Assembly (NCBI RefSeq): GCF_028464225.1
Contig: NZ_JAQPCN010000002.1
Coordinates: forward strand, 310,001-374,000
DNA length: 64,000 nucleotides
Source of the DNA: Zeaxanthinibacter sp. PT1
GTDB taxonomy: Bacteria; Bacteroidota; Bacteroidia; Flavobacteriales; Flavobacteriaceae
Direction: 5' to 3'
The notes below the pieces were generated by a model, which was given only the letters and a program-made list of their open reading frames with translations, did no database searches and was not told the DNA's origin. Below, in pieces: positions 1-6,802 of this stretch; position 1 is the stretch's first letter; each line of letters starts with the position of its first letter. Both the position numbers and the translations under genes were made by a program.

Positions 1-140
1 CCAAAATCAATAATAAAATAAGAACGCAGCATCCGGAAAGCATCGCCGGGGTTCAGCCGTGTTCGTATTTCCTGCTTCGGGTGAAATGCAAAATGTGCTA
101 ATTGCCTGCAACAATCCATTAAACTAAATGACTGCTTCAT
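1..140 (-). CDS. Partial unrecognised protein, N-terminus only
   Basis: An open frame starts at an ATG at 138-140 and runs off the left edge after 46 codons. It begins MKQSFSLMDCC and contains FHPKQE and, further on, a hydrophobic stretch starting RSYFIIDF. A short soluble stretch with an HPK-like element before a membrane segment resembles the N-termini of CPBP-family membrane proteases, which often accompany bacteriocin genes, but the visible part is too short to assign. It lies downstream of the three leader peptides and their terminator, in the same direction, so it may belong to the same locus. Confidence 0.4.
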   Translation of the reverse strand, partial: MKQSFSLMDCCRQLAHFAFHPKQEIRTRLNPGDAFRMLRSYFIIDF

Positions 141-158
141 AAAAGAGACATTTATAGC

Positions 159-190
159 AAAAGGCCAACCGGGAATCCGGTTGACCTTTT
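159..190 (-). terminator. Intrinsic terminator after the peptide genes
   Basis: A 14-bp stem with one mismatch (AAAAGGCCAACCGG against CCGGTTGACCTTTT) closes a four-base loop. It starts 9 bases past the stop codon of the last leader-peptide gene. A- and T-runs flank the stem, so it could work on both strands. Confidence 0.8.
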
Positions 191-198
191 CCTGAATA

Positions 199-363
199 CT
201 AGTCAATAGGACTTAATATACTAGAGACACTTTCTAAGAAATCACCCAAAGATTTAAAGCCACTCCGGATGTGTTCTCCAATGGCATAACCCATGTTATA
301 ATCACTGTCATTACCACCGCTGATCGACAGTAGCTCTCCTGCATTCAATATTTGAATTTTCAT
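199..363 (-). CDS. Double-glycine leader peptide 1
   Basis: The gene encodes 54 residues. The leader is 17 residues ending in ELLSISGG, followed by a 37-residue core starting NDSDYNMGYAIG. Hydrophobic residues at the -12/-7/-4 type positions before Gly-Gly are the signature of substrates of C39-peptidase ABC exporters, as in class II bacteriocins and peptide pheromones. The core has a GYAIG element, then an amphipathic C-terminal half, and no cysteine. It is the last of three such genes in a row and is followed by a terminator. Secretion is inferred; whether the product is a bacteriocin, a signal or something else is unknown. Confidence 0.8.
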   Translation of the reverse strand: MKIQILNAGELLSISGGNDSDYNMGYAIGEHIRSGFKSLGDFLESVSSILSPID

Positions 364-380
364 AATTTCAAGATTTACAA

Positions 381-545
381 TTAATGAGCATCAACGCCCA
401 TCAAACCATCCCACAGCCCATGTAAAAGGTCTACACCTTTGCCCAGGGCATGTCCGGCGATATAAGCTGCCGTATGATAAAAGGCAGGTTCTTCACCTCC
501 CCTAACTTGTTCCAATTCTATTTGATTCATATCTTCCATGATCAT
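381..545 (-). CDS. Double-glycine leader peptide 2
   Basis: The gene encodes 54 residues if it starts at the ATG at 543-545; a second ATG two codons later is possible. The upstream start gives a 17-residue leader, the same length as in peptide 1. The leader ends IELEQVRGG and the 37-residue core starts EEPAFYHTAAYIAGHALGKG, so it carries the same aromatic-x-x-Gly-x-x-x-Gly style helix as its neighbours. It has no cysteine. It starts 4 bases after the stop of peptide 3 and ends 17 bases before the start of peptide 1, which implies one transcript. Confidence 0.78.
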   Translation of the reverse strand: MIMEDMNQIELEQVRGGEEPAFYHTAAYIAGHALGKGVDLLHGLWDGLMGVDAH

Positions 546-549
546 CGAA

Positions 550-711
550 TTAAATTTCCCTGGATCCTTCTTTGAACCCCTCTATAAAAAGTTTAGCACT
601 TTGCCCTATGGCAATGCCTACATCAATTGCCCATTTCGGAGGCGGGCCAACCCAGAATCCCCCATTGATCATACATTGCTCTTCCATCGATAAGTTCTTT
701 AATTCTTTCAT
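550..711 (-). CDS. Double-glycine leader peptide 3
   Basis: The gene encodes 53 residues and is the first of the three peptide genes. The leader MKELKNLSMEEQCMINGG is 18 residues long and closely fits the double-glycine consensus (hydrophobic, acidic pair, then Gly-Gly). The 35-residue core starts FWVGPPPKWAIDVGIAIGQS and ends with a charged tail. The core shares the small-residue helix pattern of the other two. Mature sequences have otherwise diverged, as is usual where only the leader is recognised by the exporter. Confidence 0.8.
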   Translation of the reverse strand: MKELKNLSMEEQCMINGGFWVGPPPKWAIDVGIAIGQSAKLFIEGFKEGSREI

Positions 712-1094
712 TTTTCAACTATTTAATTAATGTTTCTGTTTTAAAAATGAACAACGTGCACTTTCTTCATTTCAAGGCTCTAAGGTATTGACCCAGACTG
801 CAGGAAACATTCATTAAAGTGATAATTAAGAAACTTCAGCACAAGCCAAAAAAATAGGGTGCCGTTTTATAAACTATGTCACCGTCTGTAAACACCACCA
901 AGAAATGACGGACATAACTTAAAAACTCAGCACCCTTCCACATTCCGAAACCCAGGACTTAAACCTCTCTTTTTAAGTCGAACACCGATTAGAGGCGTCA
1001 TTTTAATGGAACCAAATAACCAACCTATTCGTACAATGTTCTGCTGTTGCTTCAGAAAGTGTTAAATGACTTATTATAGACAAGATAAAGGCGT
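712..1094. other. Intergenic leader upstream of the peptide genes
   Basis: This 383-bp gap between the HTH gene and the first peptide gene has no open frame longer than about 25 codons on the minus strand and no exact TAnnTTTG box. Its only clear structure is the inverted repeat at 956-979. A long leader at this place suggests a separate promoter or regulated transcript for the peptides. Confidence 0.5.
956..979. repeat. 8-bp perfect inverted repeat, possible operator
   Basis: GACTTAAA and TTTAAGTC are separated by 8 bases. The site lies in the long gap between the HTH gene and the leader-peptide genes. It could be a binding site for the adjacent HTH protein or an RNA hairpin. Confidence 0.45.
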
Positions 1095-1457
1095 TCACTG
1101 CAAAAAACTTGCAGTCAACGGATTTCGTCGAAAATTTGTTGCCTTTTCCCAGGAATTAGGCTCTGAACCCTCAGGCACCCAATAACTACCACCAAAGATG
1201 TGTGTGGTCTCATCCCGGTTTATTACGGATACAGAAATCTCCACATTCAAATGAAAGTCATCGTCGTAAAAATATGTTTTCCTGGACCGGTCATACAGGA
1301 TTGGGGCTCTGTAATCTCTTAACTGTTCTATTAGGTGATAAACCAACCTAACGCTGATATGCAGCCTCTCGGCCAATTCCGTGGGTGACCCTGTAATTTC
1401 CTGCTCAATTAATGAGTGCAGACGCTGTAACCTTTCCAAATTCCTAATTGTTCTCAT
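1095..1457 (-). CDS. HTH-domain protein of the peptide locus
   Basis: A 120-residue protein. Residues 1-60 form a winged-helix/HTH_11 (DeoR-like) domain; the element TELAERLHISVRLVYHLIEQ is a typical helix-turn-helix. It is followed by a wing-like stretch (ILYDRSRKTYFYDDDF). The C-terminal half is unrecognised. The gene starts 31 bases after the HlyD-type gene and precedes the leader peptides by 383 bases, all in the same direction. Control of the peptide genes is a reasonable inference from position, but no effector domain is visible. Confidence 0.75.
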   Translation of the reverse strand: MRTIRNLERLQRLHSLIEQEITGSPTELAERLHISVRLVYHLIEQLRDYRAPILYDRSRKTYFYDDDFHLNVEISVSVINRDETTHIFGGSYWVPEGSEPNSWEKATNFRRNPLTASFLQ

Positions 1458-1488
1458 AATTCACGACATTTATTGTTATCATTTGCTC

Positions 1489-2637
1489 TCAAAAATTATT
1501 GGGATCTAACCAGTTATCTATTTTGTCAAAGAGGAGCTGATAAAGGCTTCTTTCGGCAAGCAAGAAATGAGATGTAAGTGACATTCCTTTCTTAATTTCC
1601 CCTTTGAGTCCACTCTTTAATTGAAGAAATTCAGAGTCCAGGCTGCATAAGACTCGATAATAAGGACGAGAATCAACCAGCTCTACATCCTTGCCAATTG
1701 TTACGATTCTTCCGCTCGCCATTCCCCATAAGTTGCTGTTATAGGCATCAATACTGTACCGGACAGGAACGTTCTCTCTGATTTGGCCTATCAAGGACGA
1801 ACTGACAAAACACTCTACGAGCTTTTCAGATTCCGGCGATAGTTCGGCCAGTACATTTCCCTTTAGCAGCATTGTGCCCGGACGGGCCGCTGTGGGCGAT
1901 ATGAGATGGCCGGTCTCAGGAGAAATAATGATTAGATTTTTCAGTTCTGCACGAATCGACTCTCCCTGTATTTGCAGTTTGTTGATATTATCTTTCAATA
2001 TACGTCGCTCCCGCCGCCATATATTTTTTTGTTGTGATATAAAATGTTCATATTCAAAATACTTTTCCCGGTATTCCCTCAGGTGTTTCTGATGTTCAAA
2101 GTCAGAAATAACCCCTTTTTCGAATAATGCAGAAAAACGCCTTAATTTTTGTTTAAGGGACTGGCACTGCTTAAATAGTGCTTGTGATTTTAGGCGATAT
2201 GTATGAAGAGCGTTGCGATAGTCATCAGTGATTATATTTGCCGTGGATTCTGGCAGATCACTTAGTATGTTATCCAAGTCTGACAAAATAAGCCTGGATT
2301 CTGCTAATCGGTTTTCGAGATCCAGGGCGATCTCCTTTCTGAGACCATAATCTTGAACAAGCAGGGTATCACCCTTTTCCACATATCGATTATGTTCTAT
2401 CAGACTCCATAGTATTTCACCACTTTCACGGACCCTGACAGGTATTCGCAACCGTTCTCCCCGGACAATCCCCCTTACCGATCTGTTTACCGGCACGCGG
2501 ATTAAAGGCAGAGCGATCAAAAAACCGCTAATCGAAAATAACAGAACATTATAGACTATATTACTTCTTTTGGATAGATGCGCAGAATAGCCCTGAACAG
2601 TCAAAAGTACACTCCGTTTGTCTGGTAATATCTCCAT
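1489..2637 (-). CDS. HlyD-family membrane-fusion (adaptor) protein
   Basis: A 382-residue protein. It has a short cytoplasmic N-terminus, one membrane helix at about residues 28-46, a biotinyl-lipoyl-like segment (residues ~65-100, with SGEILW and VEKGDTLL), a long coiled coil (~100-235), and a second lipoyl half (ISPETGHLISP) followed by a beta-barrel region. This is the architecture of periplasmic adaptors that join an inner-membrane ABC exporter to a TolC-type outer-membrane channel. In Bacteroidota such proteins accompany peptidase-containing exporters of double-glycine peptides. No ABC component is in the window, so the exporter is presumably left of the edge or elsewhere. Confidence 0.85.
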   Translation of the reverse strand: MEILPDKRSVLLTVQGYSAHLSKRSNIVYNVLLFSISGFLIALPLIRVPVNRSVRGIVRGERLRIPVRVRESGEILWSLIEHNRYVEKGDTLLVQDYGLRKEIALDLENRLAESRLILSDLDNILSDLPESTANIITDDYRNALHTYRLKSQALFKQCQSLKQKLRRFSALFEKGVISDFEHQKHLREYREKYFEYEHFISQQKNIWRRERRILKDNINKLQIQGESIRAELKNLIIISPETGHLISPTAARPGTMLLKGNVLAELSPESEKLVECFVSSSLIGQIRENVPVRYSIDAYNSNLWGMASGRIVTIGKDVELVDSRPYYRVLCSLDSEFLQLKSGLKGEIKKGMSLTSHFLLAERSLYQLLFDKIDNWLDPNNF

Positions 2638-2680
2638 AGCGAATAGAGGTTAATATAGATCTCGGGGTGTTCTGACATTT

Positions 2681-2712
2681 CAAATATATCGACTATATTC
2701 TATATATGCAAA
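2681..2712 (-). promoter_or_regulatory. Promoter of the HlyD-type gene
   Basis: On the minus strand a -7 box TATATTTG (2681-2688) and a -33 TTTG (2709-2712) are 20 bases apart, which matches the flavobacterial consensus. The start codon is 44 bases downstream of the -7 box. The proposed operator half at 2691-2700 lies between the two boxes. Confidence 0.65.
2691..2700. promoter_or_regulatory. Candidate operator, left copy
   Basis: GACTATATTC is the exact reverse complement of GAATATAGTC at 2817-2826. It falls inside the spacer of the HlyD promoter, a position expected for a repressor site. Confidence 0.5.
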
Positions 2713-2785
2713 TAAATTAACTAAACACAAAAGTTAATCACTTGCTAATAAATACTTTCGTTAAGCAATAAATCATATAATTTCG

Positions 2786-2793
2786 TATCTTTA
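2786..2793 (+). promoter_or_regulatory. Near-consensus -7 box of the Cro/CI-type regulator
   Basis: TATCTTTA differs from TAnnTTTG at the last base and lies 38 bases before the ATG of the regulator gene. Confidence 0.4.
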
Positions 2794-2816
2794 CTCCGTT
2801 AATCAACTCATTCATC

Positions 2817-2826
2817 GAATATAGTC
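2817..2826. promoter_or_regulatory. Candidate operator, right copy
   Basis: GAATATAGTC is the inverse of the copy at 2691-2700. It lies between the presumed transcription start and the ATG (2832) of the regulator gene, where binding would give autorepression. Confidence 0.5.
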
Positions 2827-2831
2827 TTAAT

Positions 2832-3215
2832 ATGTTAAAAACAATCGACCGCCTTTGGCAGTTCATACAGTACGCAGGGTTAAGCGCAAGACAATTTGAT
2901 TTGTCTATTGGTGCAAGCAATGGATATACCCTGAGGATGAAAAAAAATCACGCCTCTATCGGCAGTGATGTGATCGAGACAATTCTTAGAACATACCCCC
3001 AGCTGAATGTTGTGTGGTTATTAACCGGTGAAGGTGAAATGCTGCTTCCTGAGAAGCAACCGGCATTTGCTTCCTACGAACAACTACCTAGTGAAAAGCA
3101 GGCCGAAATTGAACGCCTGATTGAACAAAAGGTTAAAGAGCGTCAGGATGAGCAGTTGCAGTTCCTGCTAAAGGAAGTAACCCGGGAGATCGAAAAGAAC
3201 CAAGGCAAGAAATAA
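2832..3215 (+). CDS. Cro/CI-type helix-turn-helix regulator
   Basis: A 127-residue protein. Residues ~8-65 resemble a lambda-repressor-like domain (SARQFDLSIGASNGYTLRM as the recognition region), followed by the LNVVWLLTGEGEML element common in flavobacterial regulators of this type. The last third is a charged, probably coiled-coil tail (IERLIEQKVKERQDEQLQF). It is divergent from the HlyD-type gene, and a matching inverted sequence lies at both promoters, so local regulation of the export operon is likely. A second regulator with the same domain plan is at 22365-22742. Confidence 0.8.
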   Translation: MLKTIDRLWQFIQYAGLSARQFDLSIGASNGYTLRMKKNHASIGSDVIETILRTYPQLNVVWLLTGEGEMLLPEKQPAFASYEQLPSEKQAEIERLIEQKVKERQDEQLQFLLKEVTREIEKNQGKK

Positions 3216-3217
3216 TT

Positions 3218-4429
3218 CTATTTCTTTTCTTTCAGAAGATCAATTAATTCCTCGCGAAGTTTCCCCAATGCCTGCAATTCGTTGTGGGTTGCACCCTTGT
3301 GATCTATTTTTTCTTTAAGGGAGTCCCACTGGTACTGTTTCCCTGACATCCCGTCAACACCGGATTCCAGTAAGCGATGTTCAATTTCTGAATCTATCAA
3401 TTCCTGTAATTCGGACAGTTTATACTCGTACCTGACTTTCCGGGAAAGAAAGATCAGGAGGGAAACCAGGGCGAGGATGTAGGGTAATACCCTGAGGTTA
3501 CCCCAGGCATCTAAATTCTGAATATCTACGCTAATTTCCCACAGCTGGTAAATAGTCCAAATAATAGGGACCAGGATAGCATATTTCCACCACTGGTAGG
3601 AAGTAATGTACCAGACTCCAAGACAGATTAATGTAGTGAGTTTAATAGTAGCCAACCAGATATAGACCTGGACATTCTCAAAACCATTTGCATTAATAAC
3701 AAACGGTCCCAGCGATAAGGATTGTATCCCGTTAGGGATCAATATGTTAGCATAGAAAATAAAAGGTACACTCAACAGCAGAACAAGAACTACGCAGAGT
3801 TCTGTTGTTTTAAGAACAGGCCTGAGATTGCGTACATGGGAAACGCCTGTATCTGCAGACAGTATGCCTTTAAGATGAAATAGTGACCGCAATTTTTTTC
3901 GGGCAGACTTGTCATCCTGGTTATCCGAATCGAGATTACTGAAGACATCGGTGATCCTTTCGAACAGGGATTTGGAATTAGAACCGAACATCCGATTGAT
4001 CACCCTGTCATCCGGCATTAATCCGACATTTTTGGAGTACCCTTTCTGAAAGACATATAGCAGTGCAAGAAAGATGAGGTTTACTAAAATTGAAATTCCG
4101 ATCATCCAAGCTTTAGGCGTTCCAAAATGACATACCATCCTGGTAAGGTAATCCAGGTAAAGTACTACGGGGACCAAAATGAGGAAACGCCAGCGGAAGA
4201 CGCAAGTGATATACCAAAGGCTGAGATAACAGAAAGGGATGATAATGGTAAGGAGCAGCCACAGGAATACCATATTATCGTGGTAACCATGCTGCAGTTC
4301 CAGGCCAAATATATGTATGCTTTTCTTTTCAGATGCCAGTAAGTGTAAAACGATGAAAAATGGAAGGATGACCAATAATACAGATATGCCGATATCAATC
4401 TTAAAGCGAATAGTTCTTGTTTTTTGCAT
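3218..4429 (-). CDS. Membrane protein with an internally duplicated unit, family A
   Basis: A 403-residue protein I do not recognise. Two homologous units (about residues 1-115 and 205-330) each contain membrane helices separated by a loop with a Gly-rich turn, then a W-rich element: VFLWLL...LWYITCVFRWRF in the first unit and VYIWLA...VWYITSYQWWKY in the second. A charged linker and a charged C-terminal tail (residues ~345-403) are cytoplasmic by inference. The next gene upstream (4514-5767) is a full-length paralog and 6803-7360 is a single-unit paralog. There is no catalytic motif. The stop lies 2 bases past the convergent regulator gene. Confidence 0.75.
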   Translation of the reverse strand: MQKTRTIRFKIDIGISVLLVILPFFIVLHLLASEKKSIHIFGLELQHGYHDNMVFLWLLLTIIIPFCYLSLWYITCVFRWRFLILVPVVLYLDYLTRMVCHFGTPKAWMIGISILVNLIFLALLYVFQKGYSKNVGLMPDDRVINRMFGSNSKSLFERITDVFSNLDSDNQDDKSARKKLRSLFHLKGILSADTGVSHVRNLRPVLKTTELCVVLVLLLSVPFIFYANILIPNGIQSLSLGPFVINANGFENVQVYIWLATIKLTTLICLGVWYITSYQWWKYAILVPIIWTIYQLWEISVDIQNLDAWGNLRVLPYILALVSLLIFLSRKVRYEYKLSELQELIDSEIEHRLLESGVDGMSGKQYQWDSLKEKIDHKGATHNELQALGKLREELIDLLKEKK

Positions 4430-4513
4430 GGGCTACCGCTTTAAGAATTCTAAATAAAATTTGCCGGAATATACGTTAGGATACCGGCATAGCAAAATCG
4501 CCACCATCCTGCT

Positions 4514-5767
4514 CTACTTCTCTTCCTTATCCTGCAGCTCTGCTATGATCCGTTCCCTTAGCCGGATGAGTTCTTCGAGTTTATCTTTGTCTCCAGTATT
4601 ATCTTTTGCTCTAATGGAGCTTAATTTGTTTCTGACATTAGAAATAATCGAGTCTTCTGATAAGAAATTTATTAATTCAGAAAGTTCATTATCCAATTCA
4701 ATCAGTATTTTCGATAGTTTCACTTCATATTTTACCTTTTCTGAAGCATAAATCAATAACGATAACACAATCAATAAGTACGGTACAGTCTTTAAATTTC
4801 GCCATTCATATATATTAATCTCAAAGAATAACTCCCAAAGTTGAAATGTGGATAATATAATTGGTGCCAAGATGGCATATCGCCACCAATATGGGCAAGT
4901 TATGAACCAAATGAAAAGTGGAAGAATGTACACCAGGTTCAACATTACTAGCCATATCATTGTATCAATATCAGCAAAGTCAAAGGTTCCAATTTCTATA
5001 AAATATAGATCAAGAGTCGTAGTACCTGAAGGAATAAGTCTATGAACATTAAATATAAATGGAAGAAGAATTAATATGCCAACAACAATTCTTTCAGTCA
5101 ACAAATTAACTGAAGGCCTCTTATCAGACGAAGCCACTAGTCGATCAGAAAGTATATTACGCGTAAAAGTTAACCTTTTTCTATACTCATCTTTTACCTT
5201 AAAAGAATGGATGTTATTTTTCTTTTCTAAGGTTTCAAGTAAATTTTGATAAAAATCCCTTGAATTGTTAATTAGCAGTTTTTTCAAGTTGGTCCTATCA
5301 AACGCCGCATTTAGATTAGATAGATAGAGCTTATTTATCCTTATAAGTAATAATAAATAAACGCTATTTAATAGAATTGATATTATAATTGAGATTAAAT
5401 CATTTTCTATGAAACCGAATAAGTTATATCGTATTAGGGAATCGCTGAATAGAACAATAGGAATGAATATGAAGAATCGCCAATAGAAATAGTTGGTAGC
5501 GAACCAAATTGACAACATAAAGATAGGAATCAATTTTACCAATATCATCCAAATAAATACTTCATTTGAACCATATCCATGATCAATCTGCCATCCCATA
5601 AAATTTAAGTAACTCTCATCTGTGAAAGCTATGTGAATAAAATTTAAAAATGGAATGAGCAAAATTGCAAGTGCAGTTAAAAATTCTACTCTAAATTTGG
5701 GCCTATGAATTAAAAGCACGTGGAAATTTTCACTAAAACTAAATAATCTAATACTTATGCAAAACAT
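4514..5767 (-). CDS. Membrane protein with an internally duplicated unit, family A paralog
   Basis: This 417-residue protein, counted from the ATG at 5765-5767, is a paralog of 3218-4429 along its whole length. It has two membrane units with the same signatures (FIWMILVK...IWFATNYFYWRF and MIWLVMLN...IWFITCPYWWRY), a linker, and a charged tail. A TTG four codons upstream (5779) also fits, which would put the start directly against the divergent tsaE start at 5780. The gene is visibly more A+T-rich than its neighbours, perhaps from relaxed codon use or recent acquisition. Function is unknown; it is probably transcribed with the downstream paralog (84-base gap). Confidence 0.72.
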   Translation of the reverse strand: MFCISIRLFSFSENFHVLLIHRPKFRVEFLTALAILLIPFLNFIHIAFTDESYLNFMGWQIDHGYGSNEVFIWMILVKLIPIFMLSIWFATNYFYWRFFIFIPIVLFSDSLIRYNLFGFIENDLISIIISILLNSVYLLLLIRINKLYLSNLNAAFDRTNLKKLLINNSRDFYQNLLETLEKKNNIHSFKVKDEYRKRLTFTRNILSDRLVASSDKRPSVNLLTERIVVGILILLPFIFNVHRLIPSGTTTLDLYFIEIGTFDFADIDTMIWLVMLNLVYILPLFIWFITCPYWWRYAILAPIILSTFQLWELFFEINIYEWRNLKTVPYLLIVLSLLIYASEKVKYEVKLSKILIELDNELSELINFLSEDSIISNVRNKLSSIRAKDNTGDKDKLEELIRLRERIIAELQDKEEK

Positions 5768-5779
5768 TAATCCGACCAA

Positions 5780-6205
5780 ATGTCAAGTAAATCCTACAGC
5801 CTAACAGAACTCCCGTCCATGGCAGAGGAAATCCTCAACAAAGCTGAGACTACCGTCTTGTGCTTCTATGGGGAGATGGGAGCGGGGAAGACCACCCTCA
5901 TCAAAGAACTTGTCCAACAACTGGGTGGAACTGATCACGGCAGCAGTCCAACTTTTGGTATAGTTAATGAATATCACAAGTCTGATGGAAGCCTGTTGGG
6001 CTATCATTTCGATTTTTATCGATTAAATGATGAAATGGAAGCCCTGGACCTGGGTTTTGAGGATTATTTACAACAGCAGGCCTGGGTTTTTATAGAATGG
6101 CCGGAAAAAATCCCTTCCCTGTTGCCGGAACAACGCACCCATATCTTACTGGAAGTGCTGGACCCGGAACGACGGAAGATTAAGGTGGAAAACCTGGATC
6201 ACTAG
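5780..6205 (+). CDS. tsaE: tRNA threonylcarbamoyladenosine biosynthesis ATPase TsaE
   Basis: A 141-residue protein of the usual TsaE length. It has the Walker A motif GEMGAGKTT at about residues 31-39, the SSPTFGIVNEY stretch (switch I-like), the HFDFYRL segment, and the FIEWPEK motif near the C-terminus, all typical of the family. TsaE is the ATPase that works with TsaB and TsaD to place the t6A modification on A37 of tRNAs reading ANN codons. The ATG at 5780 abuts the divergent membrane-protein gene, so its promoter must lie within the first codons of that gene. Confidence 0.95.
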   Translation: MSSKSYSLTELPSMAEEILNKAETTVLCFYGEMGAGKTTLIKELVQQLGGTDHGSSPTFGIVNEYHKSDGSLLGYHFDFYRLNDEMEALDLGFEDYLQQQAWVFIEWPEKIPSLLPEQRTHILLEVLDPERRKIKVENLDH

Positions 6206-6490
6206 TATTATCAAGAAAAAAATACCGGGGAAGAAAGCCTGTTTTTTTAAAAAAATCCTATATTTCAAGTCGCAGAGCTATTTTTCTCATGAATTCGGTT
6301 GTTTTTTTTCCTACAACGAAATCCCCCGGTTTTATTGCCTTTCAAGACGTGACTTGCTGATATAATCGACGAACTGTTAGGTTTTACCGACGAAATGTTA
6401 TATTTTTCCGATAAATAACAAATGATTAGTAATTTTTTTCCTACATTTGTTGTGAAAATGGAACCGAATAATTAACTTAAAACTTGTACG
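6206..6490. other. Intergenic, A+T-rich
   Basis: There is no coding potential. The last 50 bases carry the promoter of the repeat lipoprotein. The rest has several T-runs (for example at 6301-6310) but no well-formed terminator that I can find. Confidence 0.5.
6442..6449 (+). promoter_or_regulatory. -7 box of the repeat lipoprotein gene
   Basis: TACATTTG matches TAnnTTTG and lies 41 bases before the ATG at 6491. No clean -33 TTG is visible. Confidence 0.6.
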
Positions 6491-6715
6491 ATGAACACAA
6501 GAAAAACTATTTTTGGCTTGTTCGCCTGTTCTTTGTTCCTGGTTGCTTCCTGTACTCAAAACACCGCCGCAGAGGATGGTCTTTATGAGCAAGGTGTTGA
6601 CAGAACCAAGATCATTAACGGGGACAAGAAGAGTGTTGACCGCACAAAAATCATCAATGGCGACAAAAAAAGTGTCGACCGGACGAAGATTATTAACGGT
6701 GACAAGAAATCTTAA
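6491..6715 (+). CDS. Small lipoprotein with three identical 13-residue repeats
   Basis: A 74-residue protein. It has a type II signal peptide with lipobox LVASC (lipidated Cys21), a 14-residue spacer after the cysteine (TQNTAAEDGLYEQG), then VDRTKIINGDKKS three times in direct succession up to the stop codon. The repeats are identical in protein but differ at 9-11 of 39 bases pairwise, every difference being synonymous, so selection acts on the peptide. It has its own promoter and terminator, so it is a single-gene unit. The family is not recognised; a cell-surface or periplasmic binding peptide is conceivable but unsupported. Confidence 0.85.
   Translation: MNTRKTIFGLFACSLFLVASCTQNTAAEDGLYEQGVDRTKIINGDKKSVDRTKIINGDKKSVDRTKIINGDKKS
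6596..6712 (+). repeat. Three tandem 39-bp coding repeats
   Basis: Units are 6596-6634, 6635-6673 and 6674-6712. They encode the same 13 residues with different codons. The last unit is followed at once by TAA. Confidence 0.95.
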
Positions 6716-6741
6716 TCTGATAAAGATTTAGAGAAAATTGT

Positions 6742-6770
6742 AAAGGGCAATCATAAATTGCCCTTTTTTT
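6742..6770 (+). terminator. Intrinsic terminator after the repeat lipoprotein
   Basis: AAAGGGCAAT and ATTGCCCTTT form a perfect 10-bp stem with a five-base loop, followed by a T-run. Confidence 0.9.
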
Positions 6771-6802
6771 CGTTAAAGAGGTTAAACCACTTAATTCCCC
6801 TA

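Noticed and set aside
1874-2092. Plus-strand frame inside the HlyD-type gene
   Set aside because: It lies opposite a well-supported gene, has no family features and no promoter; many similar frames elsewhere in the window were dismissed for the same reason.
4514-5767. Membrane gene as recently acquired foreign DNA because of its A+T-richness
   Set aside because: It has a full-length paralog directly downstream and no mobile-element signs, so local duplication with drift explains it as well.
6596-6712. Tandem 39-bp repeats as a CRISPR or a non-coding satellite
   Set aside because: There are no unique spacers between units, the repeats are in frame within a lipoprotein gene, and differences are all synonymous.
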